Shown here in pieces: positions 26,799 to 34,312 of a DNA stretch of 64,000 nt. Source of the DNA: Alphaproteobacteria bacterium (GTDB lineage Bacteria > Pseudomonadota > Alphaproteobacteria > UBA828). Under the pieces are notes generated by a model that was not told where the DNA came from, searched no databases, and saw only the letters and a program-made list of their open reading frames with translations. The first letter of the stretch is position 1. Each line of letters opens with the position of its first letter. Position numbers and translations under genes: made by a program. The DNA is taken from assembly GCA_022826345.1 (NCBI GenBank), contig JAJDVB010000205.1, forward strand, positions 37,823 to 101,822, in the 5' to 3' direction.

Positions 26799-27760
26799 GC
26801 GCGGACACCCCGCGGCGGTTCACCGTCGAGCACCTTTCGGACTTCCGCTACCAGCAGCCGGCGCAGGGCAGCCTGATGGTGCTGCGCCTGCAGCCGCGGG
26901 CGGACGGCGGGCAGCACGTCGCCTCCTTCGCCCTGGAGATCGACCCCGCCGCCGCGCCTGTTGCGTTCACGGACCCCTTCGGCAACGGCTGCCACCTGTT
27001 CAACGTGCACCGGTCGCACGAGCACACCGTGGTGAAATCGCGGGCCGAGGTCGAGACCGCGCCGGCGCCGGACCTGCCGGAGCGCATGGAGAGCGATGCC
27101 TGGGATGCGCTGGCGGAGGCCGCGCCCCCTCTCGCCTACTGGGAGTTCCTCGCGCCGAGCGCCTTCGCGCGCCCGGGCCCGGCGCTTGCGGCATTCGTGG
27201 AGGACAAGGGCCTGAGCCGGGGCGGCGACCCCCTCTCCTCGCTGCTGGAGCTGGGGCGCATGCTGCACGACGCCTTCCGCTATGAGCCGGGCAGCACGGC
27301 GGTGGATTCGCCGATCGAGCACATCCTGGAGACCGGCAGCGGGGTCTGCCAGGACTACACTCACGTGATGATCGCCATCGCGCGCTCGTGGGGGATTCCG
27401 AGCCGCTACGTCTCGGGCTACCTGCACCGGGAAGGCGCGCCGGGCGAGCAAACACCCGAGGGAGCGAGCCATGCCTGGGCGGAGTTCCTGCTCCCCGATC
27501 TGGGCTGGTTCGGGATCGACCCCACCAACGACACCATCGCCGATCACCGCCACGTGCGCATTGCCATTGGCCGCGACTACGCCGATGCGGCGCCGACACG
27601 AGGGGCCGTGTTCGGCGGCGGCAAATCCCGGCTCGACGTGGTGGTGCGCGTGGCCGAGGGCGGCGAGCCCGAACCTACCATCGTGCCCAGGGCGGAGCGG
27701 CCGTTCATCAGCGACGCGACGCCCACCCCGGCGGTCCCGCAAGCCGGCGCCGATCAGTAG
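26795..27760 (+). CDS. transglutaminase-like cysteine protease-fold protein
   Basis: A 321-residue protein with the bacterial transglutaminase N-terminal domain (FTVEHLSDFRYQQPAQGSLM) and the catalytic triad Cys185 (GSGVCQDYTHV), His226 (ASHAWAEF) and Asp242 (GIDPTND). It could hydrolyse or transfer isopeptide or peptide bonds formed by the ATP-grasp partner. The true start is the GTG at 26795, overlapping the alpha-E stop as GTGA; the much longer open frame upstream is a shadow. This is the last gene of the three-gene set. Confidence 0.9.
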   Translation: MSADTPRRFTVEHLSDFRYQQPAQGSLMVLRLQPRADGGQHVASFALEIDPAAAPVAFTDPFGNGCHLFNVHRSHEHTVVKSRAEVETAPAPDLPERMESDAWDALAEAAPPLAYWEFLAPSAFARPGPALAAFVEDKGLSRGGDPLSSLLELGRMLHDAFRYEPGSTAVDSPIEHILETGSGVCQDYTHVMIAIARSWGIPSRYVSGYLHREGAPGEQTPEGASHAWAEFLLPDLGWFGIDPTNDTIADHRHVRIAIGRDYADAAPTRGAVFGGGKSRLDVVVRVAEGGEPEPTIVPRAERPFISDATPTPAVPQAGADQ

Positions 27761-27846
27761 GCGTGGCGGGTGACCCGCGTTGTGACACCGGGCAATCCCG
27801 ACTACCTTCAGGCGTAGCGGCAAAGGACTCAGAAGCCGATCGTTCC

Positions 27847-29253
27847 ATGCGCATTCCCGGCGTCGATAAGGCGACAGAAAACCTCTTCAAGTGGGCGGCG
27901 AGGGAGGAATGGGAAGCGCTGCAGATGGAGATATACGACGCTCACATCGATCCCGTCGCCGACGCCCTGGACATGTCCGGAGATGACATCGCCGAACTTC
28001 TCGGCGACAGCGCCTTCATGCTGCACGTCTTCATCACCGAGGACTTCCTTACCGCCCGATTCGGCGAAAACGACCAACAGAACGTAATCGACGACTATCT
28101 CAAGCGGCGCGGGTGGCGCGAAGCCGTTTCTGCCAGGCGCTACCTCGAGGCGCTGAAGGATTCCGTCGTGTCTCTCTACGAGATCGTCGACGTCGATCCG
28201 GGTCGGAGCGTGACGGTGCGCGACCTGATCCTGGGCGGGGAGGCGGTGACGGTAAACGAGAAGCAGGGCTCGCAATCGCTCGCTCGTTGGGACCGCGTGG
28301 CGGCGCGCATCGTCAACGTGAACGGGAGGGAGCATTTCACGGGCGGCATTCTGCGGTTTCGCCACGAGGCTTCGGAGGAGCTCTTGTCGGTATTCGACGA
28401 GATGGCGGAGCGGATGCAAGAGGAGTTGCGGGAAGCGGCCGAAGAGACGGGCGACGATTCGCCGATAGAGCTGGAAGCAGTGCGGCGAGTGATCGTTCTG
28501 GGACTGCCGTGCGCGCCGATATTCTCGGAGCACTGGACGATCGACAGGGTCATGCAGCTTCAGGCTCCCCCGCCGGAGCTTCGCAACAGCGACAACGAGG
28601 CGATCGTCTTCTCCGAGGTACGCTTTCCCGTCGCGGGAGACGAGGCGAAGGTGGCCGCAGTACTCGACGGGATCGAGACGTTCGAAAGGGTGGAGGGCGA
28701 CGAGGCGCACTGGGCCTGGCTGGCACCGGGTTCGCCGTTCGACCGGATGGATGGGGACCGCGAGGAGCCTCCAACGGCCGAGGCGGAGGACACCATCCGC
28801 ATGACGTCGCTCGGCGACGCCGCGTTGGTGGGCGGTGCGCTGGTTCTCACCGCCAATTCGCGGGAACGGGCCGAGCGGGGGCGAGACCTCTTGGCGTCTC
28901 GTCTGGGCGATCTCGTGGGGAGCCCGCTGATCTCTCTCCAGGATCCGGAACAGGTAATGGCGCAGTTCACCGGACGAGCGGAGGACGAACCCGGACTTCC
29001 ACCCGAAGAGGCGGCGGGGATCATCCATGCCTACCTCGACGAGCATTACCGCCGCACCCTGGACGAACCGATTCCCATGCTGGATGGCAAGACCCTGCGG
29101 CAGGCCGCGGCGACGACGGAGGGCCGCGCACAGGCGATAGACTGGCTCAAGCAGCTGGAGAACACGGAGCAACACCGCGCCGCGCAACAGGACGAGAAGC
29201 CCTACGACACGGCCTGGATCTGGCACGAGCTGGGGCTCGAGGTGCCGCGTTAG
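27847..29253 (+). CDS. unrecognised 468-aa soluble protein
   Basis: A 468-residue, acidic, soluble protein whose name-giving family I do not recognise. An N-terminal helical part is followed by VTVRDLILGGEAVTVNEKQG and an acidic helical stretch. The C-terminal segment (PMLDGKTLRQAAATTEGRAQ, then PYDTAWIWHELGLEVPR) resembles the conserved end of SEC-C- or MbcA/ParS-associated proteins. No membrane segment or signal peptide is present. It starts 86 bp after the transglutaminase gene with no strong ribosome-binding site, so membership of that operon is uncertain. Codon use is slightly less GC-biased than its neighbours. Confidence 0.7.
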   Translation: MRIPGVDKATENLFKWAAREEWEALQMEIYDAHIDPVADALDMSGDDIAELLGDSAFMLHVFITEDFLTARFGENDQQNVIDDYLKRRGWREAVSARRYLEALKDSVVSLYEIVDVDPGRSVTVRDLILGGEAVTVNEKQGSQSLARWDRVAARIVNVNGREHFTGGILRFRHEASEELLSVFDEMAERMQEELREAAEETGDDSPIELEAVRRVIVLGLPCAPIFSEHWTIDRVMQLQAPPPELRNSDNEAIVFSEVRFPVAGDEAKVAAVLDGIETFERVEGDEAHWAWLAPGSPFDRMDGDREEPPTAEAEDTIRMTSLGDAALVGGALVLTANSRERAERGRDLLASRLGDLVGSPLISLQDPEQVMAQFTGRAEDEPGLPPEEAAGIIHAYLDEHYRRTLDEPIPMLDGKTLRQAAATTEGRAQAIDWLKQLENTEQHRAAQQDEKPYDTAWIWHELGLEVPR

Positions 29254-29321
29254 CCTGGATCTGAATAATGGCGCGGGCGGCAGGCCGGACCGCTGCCCGT
29301 GGCCGCGGCGCGCCTCCCGGA

Positions 29322-30998
29322 TCAGCTCAGATAGCGATCGAGTACGTGGCCGGGGGGCGGTACGTCGCGGTAGCCGTTCTCGTCGTAGACGCCGGTGCCG
29401 TTGACCCAGACCCGGTGCACCCCGCTCGCGTCTCGAACGAGCCGGCTCTCGCCGCCAGGCAGGTCGTCAACCCGCCTGATCGCGCCGCGCCCGACCGTCG
29501 CCGGATCAAACAGCAGCAAGTCCGCAAACTTGCCGGGCGCGATCTCGCCGCGATCGGCGATGCCGTAGAGCCGCGCCGGCATGCTGGTGACCCGGCGGAT
29601 GCCGTCCGCCAGATCGAACACGCCCTTGTCGCGCACCCAGTGGCCGAGCAGGTGCAGGCCGTAGCCGGCATCGCAGAGGTAACAGAGGTGGGCGCCGGCA
29701 TCCGACAGGCTGACGAGGCCTGCGTCGTGGAGCAGCAGCTCTTCCACCGCCGCCTCGTCGGCATTCAGAAGGGCGGCGTTGAAGGTGGTGCCCAGCTTCT
29801 CGTCGACGACGATATCGAACATGACGTCGACCGGATCGCGGCCCTCGCGCTCGGCGATAGCCTCGATGGTCTCGCCTTCCAGCGTCCGATGCGCCGGCGT
29901 CGCCGCCATCGCCACCTCGACGCGCCGCCAATCGCCGTAGAAGATCTTGCCCTGCTTCGGCTTTTCCAGGTCCTCCCGGAACCTGTTGCGGAAATCCTGG
30001 CTTGCGACGACCGCCAGAAACTCCTCGTCCGATGCCGTGTGCAGCGGCTCCCAGGCATCGAGACTCTGGAGCGGGAAGGCGGTCCGCATGGAGAAATCCA
30101 TGCAGAGTGGCTGGCACGAGACTTGGGCCCACACACCGTTGCCGCGGCTTTGCGCGGCGGCGGCGCCCTCCAACATCCCGATGGCGCGATCGGGAAAGGT
30201 ATCGTTGTGGAGGGCGGCGGTCATGAAGATCGGCCGGCCGGTTTCGGCAGCCATGCTCTCCAGCCGCTCCACCGTCATGCTCGGGCCGACGGTAAGCTGG
30301 AAGGTGCCTCGGCCGAGCTCGCCGAGCACCCCCACCAGCGCGCGCAGCTCGTCGTCTTCCGCGAGCCGTGACGGCATCGGCACCCCGCCGTCGCCGTTGT
30401 GATTGATCGAGGTCGAGGTCGCGAAGCCGATGGCGCCGGCCTCCATCGCCTCATGCACGATGCCGCGCATGGTGGCGATCTCGTCCTCGGTCGCCGCGCG
30501 CTCCGAGGCTTCGGCGCCGAGCACGGTGGTGCGCACCGCCGAGTGGCCGACGAAGACGCCGGCGTTGGGGTAGCAGCCCTTGCGCCGCAACTGCGCCAGA
30601 TACTCCGGGAAGCTCTCGAAGCCCCAGTCGATTCCGGCCTCAAGCGCCGCGATGGACATGCCCTCGACCTCGGCCAGGTTGCGGGCCATCTGCTCGCGCC
30701 GATCAGGCGGGCAGGGCGCGATGCTGAAGCCGCAATTGCCCATGACCACGGTGGTGACGCCGAGCGAGGGCGAGGGCGTCACCTGGCTCTCCCAGGTGAC
30801 CTGGGCGTCGTAGTGGGTGTGCACGTCGACGATGCCGGGCGCGAGCACGAGGCCGTCGGCGTCCACCGTCTCCCGCGCGCGCTCGGTCACGTCGCCGACT
30901 TCGACGATGCGCTCGTCGCTGACGGCGACATCGGCACGGATCAACGGGTTGCCGACGCCGTCGGCGACCATGGCGCCGCGAATCACGAGATCATGCAT
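29322..30998 (-). CDS. N-acyl-D-amino-acid deacylase (D-aminoacylase) family amidohydrolase
   Basis: A 558-residue metal-dependent amidohydrolase. PGIVDVHTHYDAQ places metal-binding His60 and His62, GNCGFSIAPC contains the conserved bridging Cys89 of D-aminoacylases, GHSAVR and SDAGAHLCYLCDAG supply further metal and substrate residues, and the C-terminus ends in the typical small beta domain. It would release D-amino acids or related amines from N-acyl derivatives. It lies 65 bp downstream of the nitrile hydratase-like alpha gene on the same strand and may be co-transcribed; dadA and ridA elsewhere in the window could process D-amino acids. Confidence 0.88.
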   Translation of the reverse strand: MHDLVIRGAMVADGVGNPLIRADVAVSDERIVEVGDVTERARETVDADGLVLAPGIVDVHTHYDAQVTWESQVTPSPSLGVTTVVMGNCGFSIAPCPPDRREQMARNLAEVEGMSIAALEAGIDWGFESFPEYLAQLRRKGCYPNAGVFVGHSAVRTTVLGAEASERAATEDEIATMRGIVHEAMEAGAIGFATSTSINHNGDGGVPMPSRLAEDDELRALVGVLGELGRGTFQLTVGPSMTVERLESMAAETGRPIFMTAALHNDTFPDRAIGMLEGAAAAQSRGNGVWAQVSCQPLCMDFSMRTAFPLQSLDAWEPLHTASDEEFLAVVASQDFRNRFREDLEKPKQGKIFYGDWRRVEVAMAATPAHRTLEGETIEAIAEREGRDPVDVMFDIVVDEKLGTTFNAALLNADEAAVEELLLHDAGLVSLSDAGAHLCYLCDAGYGLHLLGHWVRDKGVFDLADGIRRVTSMPARLYGIADRGEIAPGKFADLLLFDPATVGRGAIRRVDDLPGGESRLVRDASGVHRVWVNGTGVYDENGYRDVPPPGHVLDRYLS

Positions 30999-31063
30999 GG
31001 TCCAAGTCGATCCTTCTCAAGATAGGGCCGCTCGACGCCCCGTCGCGCGCAACCTTGCCGGCG

Positions 31064-31693
31064 TCAGGGGCTCTTCGGAACCGTCACGCCGATCATGCAG
31101 TCGCGGGTCACCAGCGCGGCGAGGCGCTCGGCCTCCCAGCCCTCGGTGCCGTCGGGCCGCCGAGGCACGACAATGTAGCGCATGTCGGCGGTTGAATCGT
31201 GCACCCGCACGGTCACGTCGTCGGGAATCTCGGTGCCGAACTCGCGCAGCACGGCGCGGGGCTCGCGCACCACCCGCGAGCGATAGGCCTTTGCCTTGTA
31301 CCAGTCGGGCGGCAGGCCCAGGAGGTTGCGCGGATAGCACGAGCAAAGCGTGCAGACGATCACGTTGTGTACGGTCGCGGTATTCTCGACGGCGATCAGG
31401 CGCAGCGGCCCGAGCTCGATTCCTAGGCTGGCGCAGGCCGCACTGCCGTCCGCCAGCAATGCGTCCTTGAAGGCCGGGTCGGTCCAGGCGCGGGCCACGA
31501 CTTGCGCTCCCTTCGCGGGGCTGCGGGCGTCCATCGCCTCGATCGCGGCGCGCACGTCGTCGGCGCCGAAAACACCCTTCTCGATCAGGAGCTCGCGTAC
31601 GGCGATCTCCATGGTCTCGTAGTAGCCGAGTGGGCCGTCCTCGTCGGGCGGGGGAGTATGATCGTGCTGATGATCGTGGGTGTGGGTCGCCAT
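31064..31693 (-). CDS. Co-type nitrile hydratase alpha / thiocyanate hydrolase gamma subunit
   Basis: A 209-residue protein with the metallocentre motif VIVCTLCSCYPRNLLGLPPDW. The CTLCSC form with Thr (Cys114, Cys117, Ser118, Cys119) is the cobalt type, where two cysteines become oxidised; iron types have CSLCSC. A His-rich N-terminus (MATHTHDHQHDH) may help metal loading. It hydrates nitriles to amides, or thiocyanate to carbonyl sulfide and ammonia. The ATG at 31693 is 6 nt from GGAG; a GTG one codon earlier is possible. Its two partner genes upstream are halves of a beta subunit. Confidence 0.9.
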   Translation of the reverse strand: MATHTHDHQHDHTPPPDEDGPLGYYETMEIAVRELLIEKGVFGADDVRAAIEAMDARSPAKGAQVVARAWTDPAFKDALLADGSAACASLGIELGPLRLIAVENTATVHNVIVCTLCSCYPRNLLGLPPDWYKAKAYRSRVVREPRAVLREFGTEIPDDVTVRVHDSTADMRYIVVPRRPDGTEGWEAERLAALVTRDCMIGVTVPKSP

Positions 31694-31696
31694 CAC

Positions 31697-31987
31697 TCAC
31701 TCCGTCGCGGGCTCGAGCCAGTGCTCGTAGAGCTCGATGTCGATGGTATCGCCGGCCGGGCCGGCGTAGTCCGGCCAGAGCGCGCTCTGGTCGAAGCGCA
31801 CGCGGTAGAGGGTCTGCTTGGGGCGGTCGCGGCGCCCGAACGCAAGCTCTTCGGGATTGCCGAAGTCGCCGCAGATGCGCTCCACGTCGCCGACGGCGCC
31901 GCGCGCATAGTAGGGCGTGCGAATGTGGCCCAGCGGAAAGGCCCGGCGCACCGCCACCCGGTCGCCTACGGCGAAGCGAGCAGCCAT
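31697..31987 (-). CDS. nitrile hydratase beta C-terminal half (thiocyanate hydrolase alpha-like subunit)
   Basis: A 96-residue protein matching the C-terminal SH3-like barrel of nitrile hydratase beta: RFAVGDRVAVRRAFPLGHIR, PYYARGAVGDVERICGDFGN and TLYRVRFDQSALW. In ordinary nitrile hydratases this is fused to the N-terminal helical half, but here the halves are separate genes overlapping by 4 nt (ATGA). The same split and order (N-half, C-half, alpha-like) is described for thiocyanate hydrolase (scnB-scnA-scnC) and for three-subunit toyocamycin nitrile hydratase. It contacts the Co centre of the alpha-like subunit. Confidence 0.9.
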   Translation of the reverse strand: MAARFAVGDRVAVRRAFPLGHIRTPYYARGAVGDVERICGDFGNPEELAFGRRDRPKQTLYRVRFDQSALWPDYAGPAGDTIDIELYEHWLEPATE

Positions 31988-32319
31988 CAGCCGGCGCCCT
32001 CCTCCCCGCGTTTCTCGACCTCGGCCATGCGGCGGCCAAGCTCGTCGGAGGAGATGACCCCCTCGGCGAGCAGGGTGTTGGTGATCGAGGCCATCCAGCG
32101 CTCGTAGTAGCTCATCGCCTCGTAGGCCTCGGTGCCGAGCTGCTCAATGCCGCGACGGAGCTGGTCCACGGTGATGACGCGGCGCTCGGGGCTCCCGAGC
32201 AGCACCATGAGCGCGTCCACCCGCTTCTCCCAGGGCGCATGCGCGTGCTCCGCCCGGTCGATAGAACCGGCAGGGAGCCCGCCCATGTCGTGCACCCCGC
32301 GCCCCGGATCGCCGCTCAC
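31987..32319 (-). CDS. nitrile hydratase beta N-terminal half (thiocyanate hydrolase beta-like subunit)
   Basis: A 110-residue helical protein with GVHDMGGLPAGSIDRAEHAH at the N-terminus, the opening motif of nitrile hydratase beta, followed by PWEKRVDALMVLL and YYERWMASITNTLLAEGVIS. It starts at a GTG (32319) six bases after GGAG; the longer frame upstream has no support. The stop overlaps the start of the C-terminal-half gene, so a single split beta subunit is made by translational coupling. No separate activator (P47K or NhlE type) is visible downstream. Confidence 0.87.
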   Translation of the reverse strand: MSGDPGRGVHDMGGLPAGSIDRAEHAHAPWEKRVDALMVLLGSPERRVITVDQLRRGIEQLGTEAYEAMSYYERWMASITNTLLAEGVISSDELGRRMAEVEKRGEEGAG

Positions 32320-32689
32320 GCCGGCTCCTCCCCTCGCCTCGTCAGGCGGCCACGATAGGTGCGTGCCAAGCCTGGGGCAAGGCGGCGTGGGCGCTGAATC
32401 TGCTCGTGGCTCACGATCCAACCGCGATGCCTAAGCACCGCCTGCATGCTGGGCCAGCCATAGGCCTTGAGCTCGCCCCTGATCCAGGAGCTCGCCACCG
32501 GCGGCTTCCTCGAAGGCCAGTGCAACATCGTGCTCGTCGGCGGAACCGTCAGGAGCAAGAAGAAGTGTTCCGGCTCCAGGACGTCGGCAACCGGATGGAT
32601 GGCTTCGTTATGGACGAGAAGCGCCCGCTCGGCCTCCAGGTCGTTCGGCGGCGAGCGTCAGTCGCCGGCGCGATTCCGGACGGGCTGCG
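32320..32689. mobile_element. insertion-sequence debris (IS21 istB fragment)
   Basis: The plus-strand frame at about 32472-32565 reads SPLIQELATGGFLEGQCNIV then LVGGTVRSKK, very close to the start of IstB, the ATPase helper of IS21 elements, but the Walker A motif is damaged (GGTVRSKK instead of GGTGTGKT) and homology stops soon after. On the minus strand 32380-32470 reads AYGWPSMQAVLRHRGWIVSH, reminiscent of IS3-type integrase linkers, a weaker match. Nothing here looks like a working gene; it separates the thiocyanate-hydrolase-like genes from the His-rich protein gene. Confidence 0.5.
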
Positions 32690-33253
32690 TCACTGGAGAA
32701 TGCGCCAGTGGCCGCCCCTGCCCCGGCATGCGACGACCGGCCGCGCCCCGTGTTCGAGGACGCGGCAATCCCGATGAGTGTTGTGGCCGTACACGGGGCG
32801 ATGATGGTGGTGGTTCCGAGCGCGCGGTCTCGGGTGCAGCCAAGCCGGTTGGTGAGCGTGCGGCCGCTTCCATCCGCGGTGATAGCCGTGGTGGTGGCCA
32901 TGATGGTGCCGCCTAGGATGCACGTACCAGTGTCGCTGATGGACCCTGCGGTCGTGCCACCAGCGCTGATGATGCATCGGGCGCTGATGCACCCATGAAT
33001 GCTGACGATGGCCCACGCGGTGACCAAAGTACAGGCTGCCCGACACCGCCCTAGTGCCGACCGTGGTCACGTGGCCGGGCTCATGGTTGATCGCCAAGCC
33101 GATCAGGCCGCCGATGACAGCGCCCATCAGCGCGGCATCCCACACATGCGTGTGGTCGGCCCGGGCGGACGTCGACGCCATGGTGGAGGCGAGCGCGATG
33201 GCAGCCGTGAACGCGATCCCGCCGACAATGCCGTGTCTCCAGCTTCGCTTCAT
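32690..33253 (-). CDS. His-rich exported protein with glycine-zipper segment
   Basis: A 187-residue protein. It has a signal peptide (basic start, hydrophobic GGIAFTAAIALASTMASTSA, cleavage near ARA), then WDAALMGAVIGGLIGLAI, a glycine-zipper-like hydrophobic segment, and a long tail with many histidines (runs such as RRHHHGHHHGYH and RNHHHHRPVYGHN). The start at 33253 is supported by GGAGG six bases upstream. It may bind metal in the periplasm. The cobalt-type hydrolase genes follow on the same strand, but IS debris lies between. The family is not recognised. Confidence 0.6.
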   Translation of the reverse strand: MKRSWRHGIVGGIAFTAAIALASTMASTSARADHTHVWDAALMGAVIGGLIGLAINHEPGHVTTVGTRAVSGSLYFGHRVGHRQHSWVHQRPMHHQRWWHDRRVHQRHWYVHPRRHHHGHHHGYHRGWKRPHAHQPAWLHPRPRARNHHHHRPVYGHNTHRDCRVLEHGARPVVACRGRGGHWRILQ

Positions 33254-33438
33254 CGTCGTCCTCCGCTCTCAAGCGCCGGCTTGTCTCAAGCGCCGGCATC
33301 CTCGCCCATAGATGTCATGAGGCGAGTCGCCAACCCTATCGTCCGGGGACTGGGATTTTCGATCAACCAATAAGCGACATCGGCGCGGTAAAGAATTGTA
33401 AAGAAGTGTTTCTCAAGCCGGAGCTGGTACTGGTCAAG

Positions 33439-34203
33439 TCAGCGATTCCACCACGGCGTGTCGGAGAACGCCCGCAGATCGATCTCGTGAGTCCACGCGG
33501 AGCGGTGCTGCCGGGCAAGCTGGAAATAGGTGTCGGCGATCTCGGCGGGCAGCAGCAAGCCGTCATGCTCCAGCCCCCGCTCCTGCCGGAGCCGCTGAAA
33601 CGCCTCATCGCCGAGCATCCTGCCGAGGGTATCCGGCGCATCGACCATGCCGTCGATGATGATGTGCGCGACGTGGATGCCCTTGGGGCCGAACTCCGCA
33701 TTGAGGCTCTGGCAGAGCATGCGCCGCCCGCCCATGGCGGCCGCATGGGAGTGCTGGCCCTGATTGCCACGCATCGCTGCGGTTGACGAGGTCACGAGGA
33801 TGGTGCCGCGGCCGCGCTGCACCATCAGCGGGCAGACGGCCGACGCCATCCGAAACAGGCCGAAGGTCCCGAGCCGCCAGCCCAGTTCGAAGACCTTGTG
33901 GCTGGTTTCCGCCAGCGAGCGGTCGCCGATCTGGGCGCCCAGGTTGTAGACCGCCACCTCGATCGGTCCGATGTCCGCTTCGACCGCGGCGACCCGCTCC
34001 TCGATGGCGTCGGGCGCCACGGCGTTCAGCAGGAAGCCCGAGGCCGCGCCGCCGCCCGCGACAATGCGGGCGACCGAGCGGTTCAGGCCCTCCTCGTCCG
34101 ACCGCCGGCAGAGCACCGCGTGGTACCCCTCGCGGGCGAAGCGGGCCGCCACGTTGCTCCCGATGCCTGCACCGGCACCGATTACGAGACACACAGGTTG
34201 CAT
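33439..34203 (-). CDS. SDR-fold protein lacking catalytic Tyr and Lys
   Basis: A 254-residue Rossmann-fold protein of the short-chain dehydrogenase/reductase superfamily. The N-terminal GAGAGIGSNVAARFAREG binds a nucleotide, YNLGAQIGDRS corresponds to the NNAG motif and VTSSTAAMRGNQG holds the serine strand. Where the active-site YxxxK is expected, the sequence is HAAAMGGRR, so the Tyr and Lys positions read His and Met. It may be a non-enzymatic binder or use other chemistry. It is transcribed divergently from the gamma-glutamyltransferase gene, with 109 bp between. Confidence 0.85.
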   Translation of the reverse strand: MQPVCLVIGAGAGIGSNVAARFAREGYHAVLCRRSDEEGLNRSVARIVAGGGAASGFLLNAVAPDAIEERVAAVEADIGPIEVAVYNLGAQIGDRSLAETSHKVFELGWRLGTFGLFRMASAVCPLMVQRGRGTILVTSSTAAMRGNQGQHSHAAAMGGRRMLCQSLNAEFGPKGIHVAHIIIDGMVDAPDTLGRMLGDEAFQRLRQERGLEHDGLLLPAEIADTYFQLARQHRSAWTHEIDLRAFSDTPWWNR

Positions 34204-34312
34204 CGAGTCCTGGCCTCCGTGAGGTCATTGGCTGGCGGAGCGTCGGCGCTACGTTACAGTCTATACTCTGCTTGACTAGCCCATCCCGGCCCCAACGCAC
34301 GCGCAGGTTCCC

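Noticed and set aside
32316..32558. 80-codon minus-strand frame as an IS3-type transposase gene
   Set aside because: Only about 20 residues are suggestive and the frame overlaps the nthB-like start; kept only as part of the insertion-sequence debris.
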